A stretch of DNA of 36,886 nucleotides from Carboxylicivirga sp. (lineage in GTDB: Bacteria > Bacteroidota > Bacteroidia > Bacteroidales > Marinilabiliaceae): NCBI GenBank assembly GCA_025210475.1, contig JAOARW010000044.1:1-36886 (forward strand), in the 5' to 3' direction. A program made the translations under genes and the position numbers. This document shows, one piece after another, positions 7,971 through 16,590 of this stretch (positions are counted from its first letter, which is position 1; each line of letters begins with the position of its first letter). Below the pieces are notes generated by a model that saw only the letters and a list, made by a program, of their open reading frames with translations, was not told the origin of the DNA and ran no database searches.

Positions 7971-9926
7971 TTATGATTCGTTGATTTCGATTTGTTCTTC
8001 TTTATAGGCCAAAAGTGCCTGATTCATTTTCACCTGATCGCCGGCATTGATATGAATTGTTTCAATTGTACCATCTTTCCAGGCTTTAATGTGGTTTTCG
8101 GTTTTCATGGCTTCTAATACCATCAGTAACTCGCCTTTCTTCACTTTCTGACCATTTTTAACGTTGATTTTCATAACCTGGGAAGGTATGGGTGCCAAAT
8201 AGGCATTGTGATTTTTTTCTTCCTGAGATTTTTCAGGCTGATAATCAGGTAACCAATCGTGTACTGTAATGCTATATGTTTGCTGATGATGCACAAATTC
8301 TATTTGATTGCCATTTTCAAAACAATGAAAAGTGTACTGCTTATCACCAGTGATGAATTGTAAAGAATGCTCGTTTAGTCGAATGGCCTCCACCAATATC
8401 TCTTTTCCATCTAATAGAAATTTAATTCCATTTATGCCATATTCTGCTTGTGCTTTATAGTTTTGCTCGGCGTGAGTAAATTCAAATTCGCTAAGCTGAC
8501 GCCAAAATTGCTTATTTAACCGAGTCATCCTGTAGGCAACATAAGCAGCAGCCAATTGGTTATTTGGCATACAGGAGGCAGCCGTCAAGGCCGATTGATT
8601 GTCCTCACAAAAGCGCGTATGTATTTGTGCCGCTTGGTAAGCTCTATGATTGAGCAGTTGATCGATAAAATGAGCATTGGTTTGAATGCCTTTTACAATC
8701 AATTGCCGATTGGCTTCGATGGCAGCTTCGATGGCGATTTCTCGATTCGTTTCATGAACAATCACCTTAGCAATCATGGGATCAAACTGTGAATGTATTT
8801 CAACAGGCTGATCGATGCCAATTTCGAGCCGGATATTTTTTGAATCGGGCAGAATCAGAGATTGAATCAAACCAGGACTGGGACGAAAGTTATTGGCCGG
8901 ATCTTCGGCACAAATGCGTAATTCGATGGCGTGGCCTTTTACTTTAAGATCGCTTTGGTCGAAATTAATGCCTTGACCATCTGCAATTTTAAATTGCCAC
9001 TGAACCAAATCCACCCCCGTTATTTCCTCACTTACACAATGCTCCACCTGGATGCGTGTATTCATTTCCAGAAAGTAATGCTGGCCCGTATCGTCCACCA
9101 GGAATTCAATGGTACCGGCATTGCGGTAATCAATGGCCTCGCACAAATGAATGGCGTCATTATACAGTTGTTGTTTAATCTCCTGACTTAGATTTGGAGC
9201 TGGTGCTTCTTCAATAATCTTTTGAAAACGACGCTGTGCCGAGCACTCCCGCTCAAACAGATGCAATGTTTTACCATGATGATCGGCTAATACCTGCACC
9301 TCAATGTGGCGGGCTTTGGCAATGTATTGCTCCACATAAATTCGTTGATCGCCAAAATAGCGTTGTGCCTGCTTGCTTAAGGTCGGTAGTTGCTGTAGCA
9401 AATCGTCTTTACTGTTGCATACCTGCATGCCTTTGCCACCACCACCCATGGCAGCTTTTACCAAAACAGGGTAGGGCAGGGTATCCGCCTCCGAAAGAAT
9501 ATTCTGAACCGAACCTTCCCACGATCGGGTGATGGGAACGTTCGCCTTTCGGGCAATAGAGCGGGCCATTTGTTTATCACCCATTGTTTTGAGGTTGTCA
9601 GCTGATGGTCCGACAAATAAGATACCAGCCTTTTCGCAAGCTTCCGCCAACAGGTTATTCTCTGATAAAAACCCATAACCCGGATGAATGCAATCCGCTT
9701 TATATTGCTCGGCCAATTCTATAATCAGAGCTATATTCAGGTAATTGTCTTCAAAAGGGCCATCTTTGAAATAATGTACTTCGTCACTTAGCCTGGCAGC
9801 AATGGTGTTGCCCTCCAATTCGGATAGGCAAACCACAGTTTGTATACCCAAAGCATGGGCCGCCCGGATAATACGTACGGCTATCTCTCCTCTGTTCGGT
9901 ATCAGTACTTTCTTCATCATAGCCAT
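7971..9926 (-). CDS. Biotin-dependent acyl-CoA carboxylase alpha subunit (methylcrotonyl-CoA carboxylase type)
   Basis: 651 residues. Carries the biotin carboxylase and biotin carrier domains. The order is: carboxylase N-terminal domain with LIPNRGEIAVRIIRAA (about 7-22); ATP-grasp with KAAMGGGGKGMQV; carboxylase C-terminal domain with HAIELRICAEDP; an intermediate region (about 460-570); and a biotinyl domain with LEAMKTENH, where the biotin Lys is residue 608. The carrier motif is AMKTE rather than the common AMKME. It abuts the hydratase gene with no gap and is two genes from a carboxyltransferase of the methylcrotonyl type, so a methylcrotonyl-CoA carboxylase is the natural reading. From the alpha chain alone propionyl- or acetyl-CoA carboxylase could not be excluded. 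Confidence 0.9.
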   Translation of the reverse strand: MAMMKKVLIPNRGEIAVRIIRAAHALGIQTVVCLSELEGNTIAARLSDEVHYFKDGPFEDNYLNIALIIELAEQYKADCIHPGYGFLSENNLLAEACEKAGILFVGPSADNLKTMGDKQMARSIARKANVPITRSWEGSVQNILSEADTLPYPVLVKAAMGGGGKGMQVCNSKDDLLQQLPTLSKQAQRYFGDQRIYVEQYIAKARHIEVQVLADHHGKTLHLFERECSAQRRFQKIIEEAPAPNLSQEIKQQLYNDAIHLCEAIDYRNAGTIEFLVDDTGQHYFLEMNTRIQVEHCVSEEITGVDLVQWQFKIADGQGINFDQSDLKVKGHAIELRICAEDPANNFRPSPGLIQSLILPDSKNIRLEIGIDQPVEIHSQFDPMIAKVIVHETNREIAIEAAIEANRQLIVKGIQTNAHFIDQLLNHRAYQAAQIHTRFCEDNQSALTAASCMPNNQLAAAYVAYRMTRLNKQFWRQLSEFEFTHAEQNYKAQAEYGINGIKFLLDGKEILVEAIRLNEHSLQFITGDKQYTFHCFENGNQIEFVHHQQTYSITVHDWLPDYQPEKSQEEKNHNAYLAPIPSQVMKINVKNGQKVKKGELLMVLEAMKTENHIKAWKDGTIETIHINAGDQVKMNQALLAYKEEQIEINES

Positions 9927-10760
9927 TTATTTTGTCCAATGGGGCTGGCGTTTTTCAAAAAAGGATTGAACACCTTCCTGCCCTTCATCATTGCTTCTGG
10001 AAGTTGCAATCTGTTGGATACAAGCTTCCCGAATGATCGATTCATTCATTTCTTGCCTTATCAATTGGAGCAATTGTTTGGTGGAAGCCATGGCTTGTTT
10101 GCCATTGCAATTAAACTGATGACACAATTCGTCTATTCGCTTCGCCATGTTTTTAGCATCCAGTACCTCATGAACCAATCCAATCTGCTTTGCTTTTTTG
10201 GCGCTGAACACTTGTGCACTGAGCATTAATGCCCGTGCATCCGACAGTCCGATTTTATCAATAATAAAAGGGGCAATGGTGGCTGGCACTAACCCGAGCT
10301 TGACTTCCGAAAAAGCCATTTTTGTTGCTTTGTCCGCAACTACATAATCGGCACAGGCCAATAAACCAAGGGCACCACCCATGGCATATTTTTCCACCCA
10401 CATAAGCACTGGTTTTGGAAAGGTATTTAGTTGATGAAAGACTTCATAAAAGAGAGCTGCGTCGGCCTTGTTTTCTTCTTCATTTTGATTGAGACCTTCC
10501 TTCATCCATTTGAGGTCGGCACCGGCGCAAAAAACACCATCGGCACCCCGAATAACCACCACCTTTTGTTTATCATCTTTCTTAACGATGTTGAGCATTT
10601 CCAGCAAACAGAGCAACATACCCTTCGACAGGGCATTCTTTCTGTTGGGATCGTTCAAAAGAATGCGACTAATGCCATTGGACTGATTTAGTTCAACCAG
10701 GTTCTTATATCTACATTCTAAAGACGCCATATTTTGTTTTTGTTGGTTCGTTATCATCAA
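9927..10760 (-). CDS. Methylglutaconyl-CoA hydratase (enoyl-CoA hydratase family)
   Basis: 277 residues. Crotonase-fold enzyme expected to hydrate 3-methylglutaconyl-CoA to HMG-Co[16 protein letters not shown] near the N terminus, [14 protein letters not shown] for the first oxyanion-hole loop, [19 protein letters not shown] for the second, and [17 protein letters not shown] are typical of the methylglutaconyl-CoA hydratase group; SEVKLGL holds a likely catalytic Glu. Its start at 10760 overlaps the carboxyltransferase gene by 50 bp; a Met at 10730 would cut the overlap to 20 bp and may be the true start. It abuts the alpha carboxylase gene directly. Without the neighbours a general enoyl-CoA hydratase would be possible. 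Confidence 0.88.
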   Translation of the reverse strand: MMITNQQKQNMASLECRYKNLVELNQSNGISRILLNDPNRKNALSKGMLLCLLEMLNIVKKDDKQKVVVIRGADGVFCAGADLKWMKEGLNQNEEENKADAALFYEVFHQLNTFPKPVLMWVEKYAMGGALGLLACADYVVADKATKMAFSEVKLGLVPATIAPFIIDKIGLSDARALMLSAQVFSAKKAKQIGLVHEVLDAKNMAKRIDELCHQFNCNGKQAMASTKQLLQLIRQEMNESIIREACIQQIATSRSNDEGQEGVQSFFEKRQPHWTK

Positions 10761-12312
10761 TAATTCGTAAAACCAGCCCGGCTATTTGTCGCGTCGATTC
10801 AGGTGTGATTATGCCATCGTCCCATAAGCGGCTGGTACTGTAATAGGGTGAGCCTTCTTCATCGTACTTTTTAAGGATGGAGGCTTCAATATCTTTTAAT
10901 TGCTGTTCGTCAATCTCTTGCTGATGGGCAAGGGCCTGATCGCGTTTAATGCTGGTTAAAACCTGTGCGGCCTGTTTAGCTCCCATCACCGATATGCGTG
11001 CATTGGGCCACATAAACAGCAGCCTTGGGTCGTAGGCGCGCCCGGCCATGGCATAATTACCGGCTCCGTATGACCCGCCCATAATAACTGTAAAGTACGG
11101 CACCGCAGAGTTAGCCAGTGCATTTACCATTTTAGCCCCATCTTTAGCGATACCTTTGTGCTCAAAATCTTTACCAACCATAAAACCGGTAATATTCTGC
11201 AGAAAGAGCATAGGTATACCGCGTTCGTTGCAAAGCTGGATAAAATGCGTGCCTTTAAGTGCCGACTCAGAGAATAGAATGCCATTATTGGCCAGTATGC
11301 CCACTTTTTTGCCTTCGATTTGGGCAAATACAGTAACCAATGTATCTCCATAGTCTTTTTTGAATTCATGAAAGCGACTACCATCTGTCAATCGGGCAAT
11401 AATCTCGCGCACATCCGGAAAAGGTTTGCCAATTTCGGGAATGAGGCCTGCCAATTCCCTGGTTGCATGAACCGGTTCCTCAAACTCGGCTGGCTCATTC
11501 CATTGGCTGCTGGGCAAAGTTTCAACAATATTACGACAGATGTGAATGGCATGCTCGTCGTTGTCTGCCAGGTGATCAGCTACGCCTGATATTTGCGTAT
11601 GAACCTGACCACCCCCTAATTCTTCGGCAGTAACTACCTCACCTGTTGCAGCCTTAACCAAGGGTGGGCCGGCCAGAAAGATGGTTCCCTGATTTTTAAC
11701 GATGATGGTTTCATCACTCATGGCTGGCACATAGGCACCACCAGCTGTGCACGATCCCATAACAATGGCAATCTGCGGAATGCCTTTGGCCGACATACGG
11801 CTTTGGTTAAAGAAAATTCGTCCGAAATCATCGCGATCAGGAAAAACCTGCGCCTGGTTGGGCAAGAAAACACCACCACTATCCACCATGTATATACACG
11901 GCAAGTGATTTTGAAGTGCGATCTCCTGCGCACGCAGGTGCTTTTTGATGGTTTCAGCAATGTAGGTGCCACCTTTAACTGTTGCATCATTGGCTACGAT
12001 CATTACCAATCGCCCGTTAACTTGTCCAATACCCGTTACAATTCCGGCTGATGGAAATTCGTCTTTATATTGGCCATTGGCAGCCAGCGCCGAGAGCTCC
12101 AGAAAGAAAGCATCCTTATCCAGCAGATAATCGATGCGTTGACGCACGCTTAATTTCCCCTTTTTTAAGTGCTTTTCTTTAGCTTTTTCTCCACCACCCA
12201 GCATCACTAGTTTTAGCTTATCGTAGTATTGATTGGCTAAGTGCTTGTTTAACTTTTGATTACTGATAAACTCATCAGTATCAATATTTATGTTTGATTG
12301 ATACTTAAACAT
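10711..12312 (-). CDS. Methylcrotonyl-CoA carboxylase beta subunit (carboxyltransferase)
   Basis: 533 residues, the usual length. Transfers carboxyl from biotin to 3-methylcrotonyl-CoA to give 3-methylglutaconyl-Co[38 protein letters not shown] and [17 protein letters not shown] are close to the methylcrotonyl-type consensus (propionyl-type subunits differ here). The second half has the GYxxG-like segment [20 protein letters not shown] and [19 protein letters not shown]. It is the first gene of the nine-gene operon; 375 bp separate it from the divergent YfiR gene, and the operon promoter must lie there. Geranyl-CoA carboxylase beta is a related alternative but unlikely, because the full set of leucine-type partners is present. 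Confidence 0.93.
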   Translation of the reverse strand: MFKYQSNINIDTDEFISNQKLNKHLANQYYDKLKLVMLGGGEKAKEKHLKKGKLSVRQRIDYLLDKDAFFLELSALAANGQYKDEFPSAGIVTGIGQVNGRLVMIVANDATVKGGTYIAETIKKHLRAQEIALQNHLPCIYMVDSGGVFLPNQAQVFPDRDDFGRIFFNQSRMSAKGIPQIAIVMGSCTAGGAYVPAMSDETIIVKNQGTIFLAGPPLVKAATGEVVTAEELGGGQVHTQISGVADHLADNDEHAIHICRNIVETLPSSQWNEPAEFEEPVHATRELAGLIPEIGKPFPDVREIIARLTDGSRFHEFKKDYGDTLVTVFAQIEGKKVGILANNGILFSESALKGTHFIQLCNERGIPMLFLQNITGFMVGKDFEHKGIAKDGAKMVNALANSAVPYFTVIMGGSYGAGNYAMAGRAYDPRLLFMWPNARISVMGAKQAAQVLTSIKRDQALAHQQEIDEQQLKDIEASILKKYDEEGSPYYSTSRLWDDGIITPESTRQIAGLVLRIIDDNEPTKTKYGVFRM

Positions 12313-12687
12313 CTTTTATTCGCTATTCGCCAATTATAACCTTTTACCGACGGCAATTGTTCAGCGAAAAGACGGATATTTTGAACGTTCATTATACAGA
12401 TCAACTCAAGTGTTTAGTTTAAAATAACTTTTGGATACAAATGCAGCTTTGTTCTTCTTAAAGTAATTAAACAATTAAAGAAACAGATTAGGTGGTAAGT
12501 ATGATCGATGGACCAAGAATGTTTGTCAAATGTCGTCTTTGAAGCTTAAGTGAGCGAATATGCATTTCCTCATAAAAACATGCCGGTTCCTATAAAAAGT
12601 TACGCTTTGTTGAATTTATCCGTCAGTTTTGTTCGATTCATGGTCTCGGTGGCCTTGATAAGGGGAAAACAATTAAATCTTTAGTTT
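12313..12687. other. Divergent intergenic region, promoter side of the leucine-mevalonate operon
   Basis: 375 bp between two divergent genes. I find no ORF of note and no clean TAnnTTTG element toward the operon. A perfect 10-bp palindrome TGAACGTTCA stands at 12382-12391, about 70 bp upstream of the first operon start, and could be an operator. Near-matches to the -7 motif toward the YfiR gene (for example TTACGCTTTG near 12600) have a wrong spacing by one base. Confidence 0.5.
12382..12391. promoter_or_regulatory. Palindrome upstream of the leucine-mevalonate operon, possible operator
   Basis: TGAACGTTCA is a perfect inverted repeat about 70 bp upstream of the carboxyltransferase start. 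Such a short palindrome may arise by chance. No regulator gene lies beside it in this window, so the link is a guess. Confidence 0.2.
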
Positions 12688-13182
12688 ATGAGAAACGCAG
12701 CAACGCTTATTCTTTTGCTTGTTTTTGTGGGTAATATTAAAGCCAAGAACTACAAATTTCAGGCACTATTCATGTACAACATTGCTCAACGGATTGAGTG
12801 GCCAAATGTATCAGGAGACTTTACCATTGGTGTTATTGGTTGTAAGGATATCCATAAAGAATTGAATGAAATTGCCTTGAAACGTAGCCTTTTGGGGCAT
12901 AAAATTCAGGTGATTGATCTTAATCCGGATCAATTGAACCAACAGGATTGTCACATTATTTATGTAGGTACATCCTCAAGTAATAAGCTTGATGCAATTA
13001 ACACTTCAATAGGATTAAAACCATCATTAATTATCACCAATAAAAATGGTTTAACAGGTTCGGGAATCAACTTTATTGATGACAGTGAGAAAATAGAGTT
13101 TGAGATTTTCCCATCCGTCATTAAACAACATCAGCTAAAACTAGCGGCATCCCTATTAAGCCTGGGAACTGTAAAAGAATAG
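12688..13182 (+). CDS. YfiR-like periplasmic protein (DUF4154)
   Basis: 164 residues. A signal peptide (about 1-19, hydrophobic LILLLVFVGNIKA) points to export to the periplasm. The rest reads like the YfiR/DUF4154 family: KFQALFMYNIAQRIEWP at the start of the mature chain, then FTIGVIG, CHIIYVG and PSLIITNKNGLTGSGINFI. In Pseudomonas YfiR restrains a diguanylate cyclase. In Bacteroidota the family more often sits beside TonB receptors and sensor kinases, with no settled role. The TonB-receptor gene begins 20 bp downstream, so the two are probably co-transcribed. No cyclase or kinase partner is in the window. Confidence 0.85.
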   Translation: MRNAATLILLLVFVGNIKAKNYKFQALFMYNIAQRIEWPNVSGDFTIGVIGCKDIHKELNEIALKRSLLGHKIQVIDLNPDQLNQQDCHIIYVGTSSSNKLDAINTSIGLKPSLIITNKNGLTGSGINFIDDSEKIEFEIFPSVIKQHQLKLAASLLSLGTVKE

Positions 13183-13202
13183 TCAACCACTAAAATATAA
13201 AT

Positions 13203-15497
13203 ATGTCTACTGAAAAAATTGTTTGGATATTATTGGTTTTTGTATCCTTTAATTGCCAATTAAATATATACGCTCAAAACCCAGAAACAGGTGTCGATTA
13301 TCAATCAATGACACTTGAGCAAATGCGTGATTTAACCTATGATGATTTTCTTCAAATACCTTTTGAGGAATTGATAGGATTGGTTAAGCGTTTTAAAGTT
13401 TCATCAGTTGATGAATTGTATGAGTTGATTTTAAACCCGACTCAAACAACAGCATCAAAATATAAAGAGGATTTGTTTGATGCACCATTGACTACCACGG
13501 TAATAACTGCCACTGAATTGGATAACTCAGGTGCGCGTAACATACCGGAAGCCTTGCGGTTAGCACCAGGCATTATTGTGAGAGAGAAAACGAATGGCAA
13601 CTACGATGTTCATATTCGGGGTAATGACTATGTACCACCGGGTTATAATCTTTCAAAGTCAGTTAACTCAACAACCCTTGTGATGATTGATAATCGACCA
13701 GTGTATAACAAATATATAGGAACAACATTTTGGGAAAGTTTGCCGGTTAGTATTCACGATTTGGAGAAAATTGAAATTATTTACGGACCAGCAACAGCGC
13801 TTTATGGACCCAATGCGGTATCGGGAGTTATTCACTTAATCACCAAAACGCCCAATCAAGAGGGGTGGAATTCGCATGTTAACGTTCAAGGTGGCAACAA
13901 TGGATCACAACTGGGTTTTGCCAATGTAATGTATTCAAAAGACAAAATTAGTTTTAGTGTTTCGGGCAATTATCAAACATTAAACAGGTTTAGTGATAAA
14001 TACTACATTCCGCAATTGAATCAATATTTGCCAATTAAAAAAGTTAAGGAACTGAATGAAGATCAGAATCGCTTTTTTAATGCTGATGAGTTTCTGGATG
14101 ATGCCGATAGAGGTGTGGAACGAAGAGGATTTAACTACGGTTTAAGTTATCGACCAAACGATAAAACAAGTTTATCCTATAGTGGATCTTACCAACAATC
14201 GTGGGCACAAAGTTCATATTTCGATTTTGGTTCTGTTTTATCTACCCGCGTATCAAAGACTTTCAGCAATAATGTAAAACTTAAGTCGGGGAAATTTGAA
14301 GCCCAGATATCGAACTTAAACGGCCATTTGAATGCCATTAAAGGTTTATATGGTTATGAATATGACATCAGTGAAATCAATGGTCAGTTTGGCTTTAATT
14401 TTAAATACAAAAACCTGCACATTCGCCCGGGCATTGAAACTGAATATGCTCATTATTCGGATGAAGATTATATTGACAAAAATGTTAAAAATGGGCTGTT
14501 AAACGGAAGCGTCGATTTTGGGACCATACAAGGAAGTTTGCGCTTAGATTATCGATATAAAGAGAAATTGAGATTAACAGGAGCCTTGTTGCAGGGTTAC
14601 TTTACAACAAGTAAAGATTTCTTTACATCCTATCAGTTTAGTTCTTCTTATAAATTTAATGAGTCAACATTGCTGCGTGCTGTTGCATCGAAGGCAAATT
14701 CAAGCCCAACTGTGGTTGATGCTTTCATGAATCGAAGCGTTAGTTTTGAAGATGAAGAAGACCCCGATTATATATATAAATTTGTTGATTCAGGAAACAA
14801 AGAGCTAAAGCCTTTGCAAATGAATATGTTGGAATTGGGTTTTCGAAAGAAAATAGGAAAAAAATTCATGGCTGATGTTTCATTATTCTACAATCGAACA
14901 AAAAACTTTAATCTTCTTAAGGCTGATAAATTGGATGAGGGTGATGGCGAAACCGCTGTTTTGACCTATTACTCAAAGGCGAAAAACATTAATTTAACAA
15001 GCAAGCAATATGGCATGACGGCCCATGTTAAATATGTTTTTAGCGAAAAATTGAGTGCCTCTTTATTTGCAACTTATCAGCATACCAAGCTATATGATTA
15101 TTTGGTAGAAGATGAAAACAGTTACAAGGCTTTAATTGGAAAAGAACCCAACGAAGAAGAAATGATGAATCCTCCAAGTGTTGATTTTACCCATCGATAT
15201 ACGCCTAAATTTTATGGAGGTGCAATCATTAATTACCAACCAAATAATAAGTGGAATATTAATTCTTCAATTTATGTCTACAGCAAGCAGAGTAGTTTTT
15301 ACAATGCAGTTGAAGATCTAAGATTGGTGGAAATTGATCCAAAGGTTAATTGCAATTTAAAGGCAAGTTACCAGGTTAATGGCTGGTTAAATACATATGT
15401 GAACTTACGAAATTTCACAAATGCAAAATCGACTGAATTTATGTTTGCGGATCAAACGAAGGCAAGTTATTTATTAGGCTGTAAATTGACATTCTAA
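13203..15497 (+). CDS. TonB-dependent outer-membrane receptor
   Basis: 764 residues. A signal peptide covers about 1-24 (cleavage likely after IYAQ). A short N-terminal region (about 30-80) of the 'LTYDDFLQIPFEELIGL' kind follows, then a plug domain: APLTTTVITATELDNSGARN, EALRLAPGIIV, ALYGPNAVSGVIHLITK. The remaining 550 residues are alternating beta strands ending with a C-terminal Phe, as in a 22-strand barrel. It would import a ligand across the outer membrane using TonB energy. There is no SusD partner and no metal- or vitamin-specific neighbour, so the ligand is unknown. It follows the YfiR-like gene by 20 bp and ends before a strong bidirectional terminator. Confidence 0.92.
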   Translation: MSTEKIVWILLVFVSFNCQLNIYAQNPETGVDYQSMTLEQMRDLTYDDFLQIPFEELIGLVKRFKVSSVDELYELILNPTQTTASKYKEDLFDAPLTTTVITATELDNSGARNIPEALRLAPGIIVREKTNGNYDVHIRGNDYVPPGYNLSKSVNSTTLVMIDNRPVYNKYIGTTFWESLPVSIHDLEKIEIIYGPATALYGPNAVSGVIHLITKTPNQEGWNSHVNVQGGNNGSQLGFANVMYSKDKISFSVSGNYQTLNRFSDKYYIPQLNQYLPIKKVKELNEDQNRFFNADEFLDDADRGVERRGFNYGLSYRPNDKTSLSYSGSYQQSWAQSSYFDFGSVLSTRVSKTFSNNVKLKSGKFEAQISNLNGHLNAIKGLYGYEYDISEINGQFGFNFKYKNLHIRPGIETEYAHYSDEDYIDKNVKNGLLNGSVDFGTIQGSLRLDYRYKEKLRLTGALLQGYFTTSKDFFTSYQFSSSYKFNESTLLRAVASKANSSPTVVDAFMNRSVSFEDEEDPDYIYKFVDSGNKELKPLQMNMLELGFRKKIGKKFMADVSLFYNRTKNFNLLKADKLDEGDGETAVLTYYSKAKNINLTSKQYGMTAHVKYVFSEKLSASLFATYQHTKLYDYLVEDENSYKALIGKEPNEEEMMNPPSVDFTHRYTPKFYGGAIINYQPNNKWNINSSIYVYSKQSSFYNAVEDLRLVEIDPKVNCNLKASYQVNGWLNTYVNLRNFTNAKSTEFMFADQTKASYLLGCKLTF

Positions 15498-15570
15498 TAT
15501 TAGTAGTTGCAAATACCCTCAAACCAAAATTATATACTCAATTGCTTATTGATTAATAAGTAATTACCAA

Positions 15571-15610
15571 TAATTTAAAAAGGGACTATTAAAGGTCCCT
15601 TTTTAAATTA
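15571..15610. terminator. Bidirectional terminator between TonB receptor and thioredoxin genes
   Basis: A perfect 16-bp inverted repeat (TAATTTAAAAAGGGAC and its complement) encloses an 8-base loop. T runs lie on the 3' side in both directions, which suits the two convergent genes. Confidence 0.9.
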
Positions 15611-15618
15611 TTTAAGCT

Positions 15619-15933
15619 TTAAGCATATTTGTCGATCAAGCCTTTCAGTTGATTTTTTGATTGTAAACCAACCAGTTTCTCTTGTACATCCTGATCTTTA
15701 ATAAGAAATAACGCCGGGATGTTTCTTACCTGAAAATCGCTGGCCAAATCCTGATTTTGATCCACGTTAATTTTGGCAATTATTACGTCATCTTTGTGCT
15801 CTTCGGCCAATGATTCCACAATTGGCAATAGTGTTTGACAAGGACCGCACCAATCGGCATAAAAATCAAGTAATACGGGCGTGTTACTATTGAGTAACTC
15901 GTTTAATTCGCTTTTTGACTTTAACTCTATCAT
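15619..15933 (-). CDS. Thioredoxin
   Basis: 104 residues, the normal length of a single-domain cytoplasmic thioredoxin without a signal peptide. The redox motif is WCGPC at 28-32 in DFYADWCGPCQ, and the cis-proline loop reads VRNIPALFLI. It would reduce protein disulphides with thioredoxin reductase. It lies 24 bp after an AhpD-like gene in the same direction, so it may serve as the electron donor for that protein; this is inference from spacing. Confidence 0.94.
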   Translation of the reverse strand: MIELKSKSELNELLNSNTPVLLDFYADWCGPCQTLLPIVESLAEEHKDDVIIAKINVDQNQDLASDFQVRNIPALFLIKDQDVQEKLVGLQSKNQLKGLIDKYA

Positions 15934-15957
15934 AATGGTAATTTTTCGTTTCTTAAA

Positions 15958-16497
15958 TTATTTAACAACTGGAAAATCAACTTCCACCTTTGTTAAGGCA
16001 TGGGCATAATTGGTGAAGGTGACAGCGGCAACGATGGCTACAAAATCAATTAAAGCTTTGGCATCGTAACCGGCGGTGAAGAATCGTTCTTTGACGGCCT
16101 CATCAACGTGTCCGGCTTTTTGCGCTACCTCTTTAGCTAAAGAGGTCAAAACGTTCAACTTTTCATCCTCAATTGTGGTATTTCTTATTTGTAGCGTTTC
16201 TTCTTCAGTGAAACCACTCATTTTTGCCAATGCCGTGTGAGCCGATTTACAATAAATACAATTGTTGGCTTCGGATACAGCCAGTTTGATGGCCTCAATT
16301 TCTTTATTCGAAAAACTATCCTTACCGGCACTGCCCGAAAAAGCTAAAAATGCGGATAATGCCGAACTGGAATAACCGATGGTTGCATAAAGGTTGGGAA
16401 CCATTCCCAATTGCTTTTGTAATTGGTCGAAAATAGCCTGACTTTCTAAATTTACCTGTTCTTTTGTTGGTACTGCAATGTTTGTTAAAGTTTTCAT
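15958..16497 (-). CDS. AhpD-like / carboxymuconolactone decarboxylase family protein
   Basis: 179 residues. An all-helical AhpD-type fold. NNCIYCKSAHTALA holds the redox pair Cys80 and Cys83 with His87, the E-x-x-x-C-x-x-C-x-x-x-H pattern of alkylhydroperoxidase D relatives (Glu76 lies in AVSEANNC). A peroxidase or thiol-dependent reductase role is likely; its substrate is unknown. It is followed after 24 bp by thioredoxin and preceded by an AraC-type regulator gene on the same strand 93 bp upstream. A TACTTTTG element lies 40 bp before its start, so it probably has its own promoter. Many bacteria pair such genes with AraC regulators. Confidence 0.87.
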   Translation of the reverse strand: MKTLTNIAVPTKEQVNLESQAIFDQLQKQLGMVPNLYATIGYSSSALSAFLAFSGSAGKDSFSNKEIEAIKLAVSEANNCIYCKSAHTALAKMSGFTEEETLQIRNTTIEDEKLNVLTSLAKEVAQKAGHVDEAVKERFFTAGYDAKALIDFVAIVAAVTFTNYAHALTKVEVDFPVVK

Positions 16498-16536
16498 TTT
16501 ATTACTGTTTTAATTGTTTTCAAATAATGAACAGTA

Positions 16537-16544
16537 CAAAAGTA
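16537..16544 (-). promoter_or_regulatory. Candidate -7 element (TACTTTTG) of the AhpD-thioredoxin operon
   Basis: On the minus strand TACTTTTG matches TAnnTTTG and lies 40 bp upstream of the AhpD-like start. A -33 element is not clear. Confidence 0.45.
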
Positions 16545-16590
16545 TGGCGCAAACAATAGCAGGTGTTAGACCGAATTGCCTATGCTGTTA

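Noticed and set aside
9840..10229. Plus-strand frame of 129 codons over the carboxylase-hydratase junction
   Set aside because: It lies antisense to two clearly coding genes and shows no domain.
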